NCBI GenBank assembly: GCA_965649825.1
Contig: OZ287695.1
Coordinates: forward strand, 124,001-188,000
Length of the DNA: 64,000 nucleotides
Direction of reading: 5' to 3'
Source: Penicillus capitatus
Taxonomy: Eukaryota; Chlorophyta
Position numbers and translations under genes: made by a program. Below the pieces are notes generated by a model, which was not told the origin of the DNA, ran no database searches, and saw only the letters and a program-made list of their open reading frames with translations. This document shows positions 22,149 to 33,981 of this stretch, one piece after another (position 1 is the first letter of the stretch; every line of letters begins with the position of its first letter).

Positions 22149-25100
22149 ATGCAACGAGGACGCGGTGGACGTGGACGTCGCGGAGGCGGCGAAGGACGAC
22201 AGGGTGGCTACGGTGGTGAGCACGGACGTGGAGGTCGCGGCAGAGGTGAAGGACGACAAGGCGGATACGGCGATTACGGACGTGGAGGTCGTGGACGCGG
22301 TCGAGACGGTGGACGCGGTCGTGGTGGTGGTGGTAAGGAGAACGGTAACGAACCCTCGCGCATTGGGTTACGGCATTTACAGGTGGAAGATCCGTATCTG
22401 CACAAGAAGGGCAAGATGCCACGCGACGTGTTCTCTCTGGACTATCTATCCGTCTCAACAGACCACAAGAACTCGTCCAGGGGCAGGTACGTCGCAACGC
22501 GCTGTATCTTCGCTGTCTGGTACATGACATGGTATTGGCGTAGCTGGTGCGACGTCCTGATCAAGGAGGACGTGCGGGTCGTTCCTTCGAAGTCTTGGCG
22601 AATTTCTTTATGCTGAACGTCGGTGTCCAGACGGTCTACCACTACGACATCGACATTAAGCCGAAAGAGACGCGACGACTTGGTGATGCCCTGACAGGAG
22701 GCCTGGACAAAGTGTGAGGGGCTGTTGTAGGTGAGGATGATGTGGCCGCCGAAGGCCCGCAACTGTTGCCCATCAAACTCTGCAGATCTGTCGTAAACCT
22801 CTGTGCTCAACAAAACAACTGGAAGCCAAGTTGGACCTATGATGGAAGAAAGAATGTGTATTCGCCAGAAGAGTTTATGAGAAGACAGCGCAGTGTATAC
22901 GAGGTGAACATGGGCACTGCAGAACGTCCCAAGATTTTTGAAGTCGGAATTCAATGGGCGTCTACCATTAACATGCTGGACATGCGTCGTTTCCTGGAAG
23001 ACGGCAACGTGCCTCTCCCCAGAGAAGCCCTTCAGAGCATCGAGGTTTGTAACCGTAAGTCTAAAGGATGTCACGAATTTTGTCCTGATGTAGGTGTGCT
23101 TGAAATTCTCGGCGGCGAATCGTCCAGGGTGTTATCTCTCTGGGCGATCGGTCTACCTGGATGATCAAAAGACACACGTAGAGCTATCGAAGACGGCTGA
23201 GTTATGGACAGGATATCATCAAGGAGTCAAACTCTGCCAGCGGGGACTGATCGTGAATGTGGAGACAACCTGTGCTGCATTTCACAAGAAACAGTCCGTT
23301 CTCGATTTTATGCAGACCACTCTCGGACGCAGCTTCAATCAAATGAACAGAACGTGTTCGAATCATGACGTCGCGGCCATGAACAAAGCCATTGCGAATA
23401 TTTTGGTCCAAGTGATGCACAGACAGAACGAGACGAAAAAATTCAGGTGAGCATGATATTCGATCTTCATCTCTGACCCGATGTCCTGTGGATAGATGTC
23501 GAGGCATCACACGAAAGCCTGCTTCACACGAGAAGTTCGATCTCAAGGATGGAAGCGAAATGACAGTGGAGCAATACTGGAAGCAAAAATACGGACCGTT
23601 GCGTTATGCCTGGTTGCCGTGCCTCGATGTCTCGAAGGGCAGAAGAGTGAATTACCTGCCGATGGAGGTTTGCGAGATCGCCCCTGGACAGCGAATTCTG
23701 AAACTCTCTGACGAACTGACGAGGAATATTATTCGTTTCACGGCTGTGAAGCCAGATGAACGCAAAGAGAAAATTCAGTTGGCTCTTGAACAGGCAGGAA
23801 TTGCCCAAGATCCTGCTGCTCAGGCATTCAAGCTACAGATCGACCATAACATGATTAAAGTCTGTCTCCTGACCCGATGTGATTGATGTGACAACTGTGG
23901 TCGGTTTGTGTAGGCACCTGCCAGAATTCTCCCCCAGCCGCATCTTCAATACCACACGCCGCCGTGCTTAGACACTGAAGACAGGGGAGCATGGAACTTG
24001 GTCAACGCTCGTTTTTTGAGGCCTGGACTGATTCGATCGTGGTCCTTGGTCTCATCTATGGACAGAGGGACGGCAGTTCGCAACGACCTTCTTGAATTTA
24101 TCAAAGAGCTGATGCACATGCTGGGGAATGTCGGCATGACGATCCCACAGACCATCTGTCCGCTGGTCAACAAAGAAACCCGAACGACGGAAGAAGCTCT
24201 TACAGAGGCGATGGCAAGGGCACAGAGAGAGTATGGAGAGCCGCCAGATGTCATCCTTTACCTGCTACCCTCCAAAGGTATCCAGCACACCATCTGCATT
24301 TCTGCCATCTCCAAGGACCTGCTGCTCTCGGTTACAGATCCTTATAGCTATCAAGAAGTGAAGCGCGTCGCTGAGAGAGACCTGGGTGTCGTCACACAGT
24401 GCTTCGTGGCCACGTCTGCGGGAATCGGTATGCTTGACGGGGTATCAACAAGACTGCATCGTTTGCCATCTACCTGTAGGATGCCCAGCACGTGGTCGTG
24501 CTCAGTATCTTGCGAATCTAGCGATGAAAATAAATCATAAAGTGGGAGGCGTCAACACAAGAATGATGCCGGTAGATCAGAACAACTTTCCAGTTCTTGG
24601 CCAAATGGGCAGAAGACCCTTCATCGTCTTTGGTGCCGATGTGACACACCCACCGCCGTCAAGATTCGAATCGGATGCAGGAGATCCTTCCATCGGAGCC
24701 GTCGTCGGCAGCATGGATCCGTACACCCGATATCTACCCCCTCTCCTTCTGACACCTGTTCTGTGATATTCTAGACATCTGGGTCAGTTTGCTGCCAGAG
24801 TGATGGCGATGGAGAGGGGAAAGGAGAAGATGTCGATGAGCATGGCCATCAAGGATCTCTTCTTGCAGTTCCATCGACGAAACAATCTGAAACCGGAAGC
24901 CATCTTCTTCTACAGAGATGGTGTCTCGGAAGGACAGTTTCTAGAGGTGCTCGAGCACGAATATAGCGAAATTAAGAAGGTGATGCCTAGCATTCCTTTT
25001 TGTGGTGATGTGACAGATGTGGTCTGTTAGGCCTGCCACAGTCTGGACCCGAATTATAACCCGCCAATTACCTTAATCGTTGTGCAAAAGTCCCATCACA

Positions 25101-25560
25101 CGCGTCTGTTTCCTATCCGTCGAGAAGACGGGGACCGAAATGGAAATGTTAAACCAGGGACGTGTGTAGACACGTCCATTACCTCCAAGTATGAATTCGA
25201 CTTCTACCTGAATTCCCATGCCGGCATTCAAGGTCCAGATCCACATCCACCTGTCGGATTTCGTTCAGCCCCTCTGCATTGCTACTAGGAACCAATAAAC
25301 CAGCGCATTACTATGTTCTGGTCGACGAGAACGGAATGGGATCGGACGGCATGCAGTTGTTTACCTACTGGATGTGCTATCTCTACTGCAGATGCACTCG
25401 ATCCGTCTCGTATGCTCCACCGGCCTACTATGCCCATCTCGCCGCAATGCATGGGCGGTATCTCGTGGATCAGCGGTCAGATTCGCCGTCGGACGGTTCC
25501 AATGACGGACAGACGTCGATATTTCATGAAAACCTCAAAGAGAGGATGTTTTTTGTATAG
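22149..25560 (+). CDS. AGO: Argonaute (slicer-competent), 981 aa
   Basis: Ten exons: 22149-22490, 22544-22682, 22731-23044, 23094-23446, 23496-23859, 23914-24427, 24480-24720, 24775-24979, 25031-25232, 25289-25560. The 22490 donor is chosen because it is frame-compatible; 22486 has a stronger GTACGT but breaks the frame. Residues 1-75 are a Gly/Arg-rich RGG region. The N domain includes [17 protein letters not shown] and a YDGRKNVY block. The PAZ region ends [23 protein letters not shown] has TQCF and [18 protein letters not shown]. The PIWI domain keeps the catalytic residues: Asp in FGADVTHP (about residue 727), Asp in [11 protein letters not shown] (about 803) and His in [12 protein letters not shown] (about 941). 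It ends in the family's hydrophobic terminus (RMFFV). It binds small RNAs and can probably cleave targets. RGG tails in Argonautes often carry arginine methylation for Tudor proteins. AGO versus PIWI subfamily is not settled. Confidence 0.9.
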
Positions 25561-25977
25561 TTACCAGATGGTATGCCAAAGGGCAAGTTTTGACATTCTG
25601 TTTCTTTGCTTGATCAGACTAGACGCACAAGTGATCGATGCTTTTGAGAAAAAGTCAATGGATGTGACTGTTCAACGCTGTTGACCTTGCTGTTATATTG
25701 TAAAGGGATAGATGGATCGATGACATGACAGTGTCCGTTGCCTCGATGGATCCTCTCAGATTCTGGCACCTCACGGAAAGGATCGCGTGAATCTGGAATC
25801 GATCAACGTTACAACGTTGGTGCATTCAGTGCAAAACCCTTTAACCCGGTTGCTTCTACCTCTATGCGTTTCATGTGGGGCAGATGTATGGTGACCGATG
25901 ATCATTTTGGGCCTGATAGCCGAGATACAATAACTTTCATCAACGAGAAAGCGTCGGACTATCAAACGTCAACGTCA
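25561..25977. other. Convergent 3' spacer
   Basis: 417 bp between the Argonaute stop (+) and the P1 stop (-). Overlapping short frames only; presumably two 3' UTRs. It marks the left border of the protease array. Confidence 0.5.
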
Positions 25978-28837
25978 TCATGGTGAGAGTAAGCTAACAA
26001 GGGCAGCTTGCATTTCATAGGTGCAATCCGCAGCAAAAGAATCACAGATAACATGTAAAGGCATCAACCCGTCCCTATTGGTTATCGATTTCGACGCTCC
26101 GGCGTCGGACAATGCCTAAACAGCCATCCCACCACGCCGTGAGAATCGCACTCGTGGATAAAGTGAGAGATGACCTGCACGACACTGACGTGACCTTTAC
26201 TCGCCGCCAGATGCAACGGAGTCCACCCATAGCTCGTCGCGGCATCTATGTCAGCACCATGAGAAATAAGTATCTGAGAACATCGACTTTAGCGCAGCTC
26301 AGGGGCACGATCTAGAGACGGACTTTCACACTCTGAAGGTGTCCTCCATCGGCAGCGAAATGAAGCGATGACCACAGTAATTGATCTGTCGCGTCGATAT
26401 CGGCATCGTGTGCAATCAGGGCCTAAGAAGAGACGTCACATCAAATCGTCTCGCCGGATGAAAGAGAGAGGCTCATCACCTTCATGACATCGAAGTGTCC
26501 TTCTCCGGCCGCTTCGTGTAGTGCCGATCTTTTGTTGATGTCGAGCTTGTGAACATCTGCCTCGTGCGACAGAAGGACCTGAATAGACATGGCAGAATTC
26601 GGATTGCCTCTGCAAAGGGTGCTGACCTTCACGACTCCGACGTGACCTTCAGAAGACGCAAAGTGCAGTGGCGTCGACCCAGTGTCGTCAATCACATCAA
26701 CCACTGCTCCATACGCGATGAGGAACTTGAAAACACAGTCCGTCCGTCTACGTCGTGTCAAAGTGACAGATGCTGCCATACTTCGACGACATTAGGATGT
26801 CCCCCAAAACTCGCTTGGTGCAGTGGTAAGAGACCAAATCTTGTGGTGGCGTGAACATTTGCGCCAAAAATAACGAGATGCTGGCAGAAGGCAATGATAT
26901 GAGATGGAGAGGAGGGAGTGAGCACACTTTCACGATGGGCAAATCTCCTTTGAACGATGCCATGTGCAGCGACGTCCACCGATTGAAGTCGATAGCATCC
27001 ACTTTTGCACCGGCACTCAGAAAAACCTACACACCACACAGCACCCTTTCAAGCTTCTCATGCCGAAGAAAGTCTCGTTAAGAGGAAGCTACGGTTAGAA
27101 TTGGGGAACAGGAACAGTTGGCTAAAGTAGAGTGACATCCAAAAAGCCAGCCTCGTTGGTGATGTGGCCTCAGACATTGCTCTTAGGTCATGTGGTGGCG
27201 CACGTACCTTTACTGCAGGTCTGGATCCACAGAGAACAGCAGCATGTAGGGGGGTTAGCTTCTTGGCATTAGTCCATTCCAAGGTGGCCTCATGCTCCAA
27301 AAACACCTGCATGCCACAAAGTCATGTAGATGGACTGCACGAAGTCAGCATTCGGTGAGACCTTGGCGCATTTTGTGGCATCAAAGCAAGCAGCCCAGTG
27401 CAGCAGCGTAGAATTTTTTACCAAAGGATAGTCACGAAGCCGTGTGTTGTGATAGGTGGTGTCAATATCTAGACCGTCTGAGAGAATGGCCTCGGCCTCG
27501 ACTCCATTGTCCGAACGAATCGCATTGATCATTTTCTGCACATCTCTCTTTGTAACGAAGCGATCGCACAGATGGACATGTGCACACCTGGAGGAGATCC
27601 TTATTCGACGCTTTCTTAACTCCGGGATCTTTCTCAGGCAATCTTGCCGTCTTGGGTCCCCTCACAGTGTCGTCCTTCGCAGATTCAGGTGTCTTGTCCT
27701 CTCCTTTATGCTTAGAAGAGGGTTCCTGCATACAAGGCATGGTTCAGTCGTCCATGATGGGGATGATGCACCTTGAGTTCTGCATCTGTCAAGTTTGTAA
27801 TCCAAGAAAGGAAAAACTCTACGCTAGTGTACAATCCAGGGAGTGTTGTTGCATTGCTCTCATCTGTGTTAATGGATGGAATGCCAACCAGGCGGTCCCT
27901 ACGTGGAGATCCTTCTGAGATATTCCCGTCCGGGGCATCAGCTATCAGCAAAGGAGCTCCAAAATGACCTAAGCGACCGAGGCATCCGCAAATGGTCTGT
28001 AAGAGAAAAGGGGTCGTCCTACATGACGGACTCTTTCTATCTTGGAGCTCAGCACAGATACTCCGTCCTTTTCTGGCATGCCCGTGGTGTTTTTTGCAGT
28101 CTGAATGCTTCAACACTTGCATTTCTGGTGAAATTTTCATCCCCCCATAAAAGTCTTTCCCAGCACTGTCCATTTTCCAGTCGATCGCGATAAGGACTTC
28201 ACGAGCACGGGACCGCCATCCTCGTGTATGCATCTTCGGCAGAGTGAGGTTCGCTGCCCGATCCAATTTCAGCAAAGCAACATCGTACCCGTCTTCAGTT
28301 TTACCCGTCCAGTGGTCATGCAGATGCACGGCCTTAGTAACGAATGCCTTGAACAACGACACGTCTTGTACATTTGTCACATCGATGGAGCACGACCCCT
28401 TTCATGTTCTTAGTTCCGTTGACATCCATGCCGCAAAGGACAAGTGGTGGAGTTCTTTTGAAACTCGACGGTTCAGCATCCAGACAGTGAGCAGACGTGA
28501 GCACCCACTTCGGTCGAATCAATGTCCCGCTGCATTTTCGCTTCTTCGTCTTTCCGCTGTGAATCGAACAAACAAAAGGAAATCGATTCTCCGCGACTCT
28601 CGTCCAGTTCTGTGCACCACAGCGAAAAACACGCACTCTGGCAACATCCGCCTTACGATGCCTCACCTGACAATGCGTTTCTGAGGCGGATTTAAGAACT
28701 TCGCCTCGGAGATGTTCTGCACGAAGAGTTCAGAAGAGGTAGGGAGGGAAAGGAGGATTGCTTTGTCTGCCGTGGGCCGATTGTAATGCGGCGAACAGTA
28801 AAACGAAGACGGTGGTTACGAAGTGTGCTTTCTGCAT
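25978..28837 (-). CDS. P1: secreted S1 pseudoprotease fused to ankyrin repeats
   Basis: The signal peptide exon starts at 28837 (HFVTTVFVLLFAALQSAHG). The S1-like domain spans about 28600-27780. The His region is intact (WVLTSAHCLD, in 28666-28334), and so is the Asp region (GYDVALLKLD). The Ser region is ruined: where relatives have GDSGGP the exon near 27970 reads HFGAPLLIADAP, so the nucleophile is gone and its preceding Asp is His. The conserved GWG turn is also lost (IDWKMD). About 27541-27368 is the head module ([17 protein letters not shown]), then seven ankyrin exons (27310, 27054-26935, 26900, 26770-26640, 26600-26480, 26430-26330, 26281-26165) and a cap exon ending at 25978 (SDAGASKSITNRDG, C-x6-C). 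Frame and splice sites stay open throughout, so it looks like an expressed pseudoenzyme rather than a dead gene. The splice between the signal exon and the His exon is not resolved. Confidence 0.65.
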
Positions 28838-31041
28838 GGGAGCTGTTTCAAAGATAGGTCTTAGACGATGCTGAGTTATTCAGAAAATAACAGAGGCCAA
28901 GAAAATATCGACACCAAAAGACCGGGAGACGGTTCGGTACCACCGGCCAAACGACTGTTCCGCGACGTGGCAGTACGTGGAGAACGTAGGGAATGACAAC
29001 CTCACTGACAATCATGCACTCGATGCCTCGCCACGTCATTCGATATCCGTCCTGTCTGCGTTCGTGTCCGATAGGGGATAGACAGATAAATGCCGCAGTA
29101 CGAAGTGGAAGAAGAAGCGCTGCGCAGAGGCATGGACTCTATGACAAGCTTTACGCGGTTGGCATCCGTTGTTAAGTGGTGGCTACCAAAAGTATGAGAA
29201 TGTACCTCAATGTGCCTCTTGCAAAGAAAGAGTTCTTCCCATTGTGGAGAGCAGACTTGTCTGTCGTTCTGAATGGTGGGAGTGAAATTTGGTTGTTGTT
29301 GGCTCAAGGGATATGGATGACGCTTTGTCCCTCATTCCTGCAGCAGAGAGCCTCTGCTGCTTAACAAAAGACACTTATCCGATGGTGTGTGGAGTTTGAG
29401 GAGTTGTTCGGAACAGCGGGATGCAAGGTAACAAACTCAGTGTCGATCGGGGCTGGCGATGACGATGCATTTGGGCAGAGGTCTTCGTTTGACGATGAAG
29501 AATCAAGAACTGTGATGCCATCTGTTAAACTCGAATAGAGATTGAGTATTGCTCATGCAGTACCGAACAATGCTTTGACAAAAGCAGTCTAATTGATTTC
29601 GAACGTTCGGCGACTGCTTCAAGCAAACGTCAAACACACAAACAGTGAAGATGGGTACTCACAAGTGAAACAAAGATGAAGCACATTTTATCATGTAGTG
29701 CACGCAGACAAAGTGTCAACGATATCCAAATATCGGTGCTAAAGAGAAGCCTCCTTCCAATGGTTCGTACGCATTTGTAACCACATATTCACAGACACTT
29801 ATCACTCATTTCTGTCAGAAGAGTGAGCTTGTCGCTATCTTCTCTCCATCTCGACCCAAGCAGAAAATTCTCCGCACTGGATTCTTCCAGTTTGTGCATT
29901 CGGTTCTTTTCTAGTACAGATTTTGTTTGTTTTCAGTCATGGATGTCATTAGAAGACTCCTGACTGGAGAACGTTTCTCTATGGCTACACTAAGTTTCTA
30001 TCTTTTTTGCCAAAAGCGCATAGAAAAATGCTAGTGCCATTGTCGTCGGGCATCTTTGCTCATAGATAGATGGATGTTATCTGCATCTGTGAACGTCGAC
30101 CTGGCGGCCGAGTCCGGACCGGATGGCGAACCGCGCAGGGGGACTCGTCAGCAATGCTATTTACATAGCTAGAGGACGAACACAACAGGGCAGTTCCGTT
30201 TAAATACCCAGCAGTGGGAGAGTCACATCATTATGTAAGCGCATCGTCACTCACACCTCGCGTCATGCGTTCCAGTGATGTTCTGCTGGCGTGGCGCCAC
30301 AAGGACGGTTTGCACGCCAGCAGCGTCTCCTCGCCAGAAGACCCGTGGCAGAACCAGCTACCTCTCGCAGCATCTGAAATTAGGTGGTCATGTTATGAGA
30401 GATTTCCTTGTGGCCGAATGGGATAGATATATCCAGGATGTCAGAGATTGTCATGTGCTATTTAAGGCTATTTGTGGGTTCTATAAAACTCTCGCATTTC
30501 ACATATTAAAAACACTTGTAATAGAGGAAACAGGTTTCTACAATCACGCAAGACAGATCTGGAGTCAGATATCTATCATTCGAGACCGAACAGTTGATCT
30601 GTGCAACAAGTTCATTGTCGACCAAAGCGAGCATCAGAAATGTAAGTGTTGAGAGATGGGACTGCTAGATCGATGACAACAGTGAGTGCAAACCGAAAAG
30701 ACATAAGTCTACTGTCACAATAAGGTGATTGTAGCATGTAGACGAAGACTAAGGCGGCTCCGTAAACAACATGATTGCTACTGTATGGATTTGGATGAAT
30801 AAGAGACTACTAGGGCCCCAGACGACAGAGAAAAGTTCTAGCTTACATGGGCCTCAAGCCAGAGGCATAGGGGTAATGACCCATGTACAAGTTGGTCGGG
30901 AGAGTACATTGTAAGGAACGACAGTAGCATTTTTTCTCATCTTAATCATGTTCGGGGAACCTTTTGGCGAGCACTTTGCGTAAAATGCGGCAAGCGGTAT
31001 GAGCGAGTCCATTTAAAAATAAAGGGCGGTCGGAGAAACAG
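28838..31041. other. 2.2 kb intergenic, P1 to P2
   Basis: This corresponds in position to the longer gaps upstream of P3 and P5. A plus-strand frame at 30275-30652 includes a plausible stretch (GGHVMRDFLVAEWDRYIQ) and has a TTTAAATA box about 30198. It may be a transposon fragment, but I cannot name it. Otherwise it is AT-richer than the genes and featureless. Confidence 0.35.
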
Positions 31042-31169
31042 TCAGGACGGTGGTGAGCATATGCAGGACAGGAGAAAAGATGAAAACGCGATTCCACTTG
31101 ATGACAGTACGGCACAAGTAGATATTTGAAACTGATGACTACGTAGTTTAAGCGCCGTTCTCTTTGAGT

Positions 31170-33670
31170 TCAAAGCCAAAGTCCGTGGATGGCGACTGTC
31201 GCCGAACAATAAACCAAAAAACAAAAGCCAATACATGTGACAGAAACAAACACAAATCCCTTGACCCCTCCCCAAATGACGACACCGAACAGTAATAGAG
31301 AGCAAAAAAGAAAGCCACCCACTACAATCAATGCTACGATCTTAATTTTGTCACAGTCGCAGGAGCCAATGCTACAGTTATACAAGATAGTTCCGATGAT
31401 GATCAAACCGCATCCTCCAAGTACACATCCTACGCCAAGGGCAATGTTCATGTCACACCATCCACCAAAATGAGATGCGCATCTGACAAGCCACCGCTCG
31501 TCGCACGCCCACCTAGTGCAGTAGTTTTTTTCCGCTTCAGTACACCGACAAACTGCCGAAGAGATCTGATAACTGGAAGAGATGTTCGCCTGCCAGACGC
31601 GACAGTACTCTCCACTCGCGTCATCAGCCGCACATTCGTAGTACTCTTCTGTATCGATCTCGCCGTTTGATTTCTGCACGCAACTCCACTTCAGACAATA
31701 ACGATCCTTCTCAGATCTCGTTTCGCACACGCAGTCTCTGTCGTCCCTCGAACAGTGCCATGACTCGCAGACAGGTGAGCCTCTTTCAGAATCACAACGA
31801 CATGCTGTGGGATCTCGATCGCCCGAGGAATGAGTGGTCTCCCATGATTGACAGCAGTCTCGGCGCTTGTGAATGCAGCGAAACTCTTCGTGGTACGATC
31901 CCCTTGCTTTCTTGTACAGACCTCCTCTGTACTTCCCGGACTCTGAGTAATATCCAGCATCTCGTTTAAGAACATTCCAGGAGGCGAGAGAAACATCGCC
32001 TCCAGCTGAAAGTTCCACTTTCTCTGTTCTGTTTTTGGAAACTTGACTTTTTGGTTGAACGGAGTTTGATGAAGAAACAGTGTCGTTGATATTGTCTTCG
32101 CGTGACGAGAGTGGCATTTCCTGCAAGGCATGGATGGTCAGAATTCGGGTTGCCTCACCTCTCTTACCTCTTCTGACGGTAGCGAATGGATCGACTGGGT
32201 AACACCATTTTTGTCCGGTGCATCATCTTCCTCCTGGAATGAAAACATCAACAAGAGAAAAGCATCATGAGCATTCGTTACTTCATCCACCAATTCGACA
32301 ATGGGTTTGAAGGTGTCTTGTGTTGAACTCCTCTGAACAGACAGGGAGATATTGTCTTCTTCTGCCGAACTCCTCTGAACAGACAGGGAGATATTGTCTT
32401 CTTCTGCCGAAGTCCTCTGAACGGACAGGGAGTCATTCTGTACACCAAGAAGTCTTTTAGGCGTCGTTTAAACATCCCCTCTATGAGCTCAAAGTGTTGC
32501 GAGCACATGTTTATCGAGCAGGCACTCTCATCAGTGAAAACGAAGCTACTAGCTACCACTAGCATAAAAAGACCGCTTTTTGTCATAGACATCTTACTTT
32601 GGTAACCTCTCCGTCGATAACACTCGTTATCCAGTCCCAAAAGTGACCGATGCGCAGGTACACACCTGGTGGGCTTCCGTCACAGTCAGTGGACCCAAAG
32701 GAAATGACGCCAACGATCAGATCGCGCTCAGGCCTTCCAGCCGGCAGGTCGCCGTTCGGCCTGTTCGGAATGAGTAACGGACCTCCAGAGTCACCTAAAC
32801 GAAGAAGAACGTAATTTGAGGCAAAGTCGGATAGAAGAGAGATATGTCTCACCTTTGCAGGTGTCTTCGTTCATCAATCCAGCACAGACCATCTGTTCGT
32901 CTATTTTGTAACCGAACCTTTCTCTGCAACTCAGAGGAGGGAGGTAGACTAGGTTCTCTGCCATCTTCAGTCGATTTGGAAACGCGCCTGTCTGTGTTCC
33001 ACCCCAACCTAGGGCGGTGAAAAGTCGCCCGTTTCTGAATTCGCCTCCCTGTCTATCGAATGCCGGGAGTGTGATGTTCGCCTTCCTGTCCAGTTTGATC
33101 ACAGCAATGTCGTATCCTCCGTTCACATCCCTTGTCCAGGAGTCATGGACGTAAGTGGCCACGCCATTGAAGGTCTAACAAACAGAAAAAGCTAAGGGCT
33201 CAGCTGTCGATTTGGCCGAGAGAACCAGTTCGGGAATATTGTCGTCAAGATCGTGTATCCCGCAGTAGACGAGAGGGTTTCTTCCGGTCGAACCGGTGTG
33301 GAAGGGATCAACGCAGTGGGCGGCCGTCACCACCCACTTCTGACGGAAGAGAATCCCTCCGCAGAAGTGGCTTTCGTCCGCTCTGTCTAGCAGACTGCAG
33401 ACGTACGGGAATCTGCCAACCGGCGCTTCTTTTTCTTTCTATCGGACAACGGGGAACACACTGACAAAGCACGTTGTCAACCGAGGTGAACTCACCGCTA
33501 TTCTCGGAACGCTGTTCGTGAAGTTGGAGCTCTTTTTTTCGCCTAGTTAACGCCGTGCGAAATTCGCAGGTTGGTACAGCTGTATGAAGTGAAATACTTG
33601 TTTGGGCGACAGACGCACCGGGACTGGATATGAATAGCACAAATATGAAATGCGTGAGTGCTCTCTTCAT
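31170..33670 (-). CDS. P2: membrane-anchored trypsin-like protease with Cys/Trp-rich ectodomain
   Basis: Signal peptide exon from 33670 (LTHFIFVLFISSPGASVAQT), a small exon (KKSSNFTNSVPRIA, about 33544-33500), the His exon about 33440-33230 (WVVTAAHCVD), the Asp exon 33175-32853 (GGYDIAVIKLDRK, GWGGTQTGAFP) and the Ser exon about 32795-32600 ([13 protein letters not shown]), ending WITSVIDGEVTK. All catalytic residues are present, and Asp at the S1 position (NEDTCKGDSGG) predicts Lys/Arg specificity. A long intron (about 32600-32234) leads to an acidic 22-residue linker exon and then a 955-bp last exon, about 32126-31170. That exon has a Ser-rich stalk, Cys-rich units of the form C-x2-W spaced with C-x-C (CQSWETTH, CESWHC, YCLKWSC, YCTRWAC) and three or four TM helices (LGVGCVLGGCGLIIIGTILY; IVALIVVGGFLFCSLLLFGV; VFVSVTCIGFCFLVYC). 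So the protease faces outward and is tethered. Confidence 0.75.
32325..32436 (-). repeat. 42-bp minisatellite inside the P2 long intron
   Basis: About 2.7 copies of a 42-bp unit built on AACTCCTCTGAACAGACAGG followed by GAGATATTGTCTTCTTCTGCCG. Unit length is a multiple of three, and the minus strand stays open through it (a 14-residue unit including KKTISPCLFRG). It may be coding in an alternative transcript. The equivalent introns of P4 and P6 do not show the repeat. Confidence 0.65.
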
Positions 33671-33981
33671 GTTACGTTGAGCGAAAACTTGGCGTCTGTA
33701 GATTCAACGTTTGCCGAAATGCACGAATGAAAAAGGTACTTATTTGTAAGACGCGAACTGACACACTTCTGTTCGATGACGTGTGATGTAATTTTCTCAT
33801 CTTTATCATTGCTTACAGTCGACATCTAACCCTTGGCCGTTCCTTACGGTTGGCATCTGTAACACTCTCGTTGTTGTAGAAGACGACGGCAGATATCTTT
33901 AGAGAGAATGGGAAATGTTCAAATGAGAAGTATCATGGCGGTGTTATTCGACATGTGCAGAAACGCAAGAGATGAATGCTT

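Noticed and set aside
22084-22527. A long ORF in another frame over the Argonaute RGG region
   Set aside because: It is a by-product of the repetitive GGACGTGG-type codons; the RGG frame joins the Argonaute exons, the other does not.
28838-29400. A tRNA or other structured RNA gene in the P1 upstream gap
   Set aside because: I looked for tRNA-like stems and A/B boxes in this and the other gaps and found none I could support by eye.
30275-30652. Helitron-like or transposase fragment between P1 and P2
   Set aside because: One suggestive stretch only (GGHVMRDFLVAEWDRY), with no catalytic motifs, ends or target duplications.
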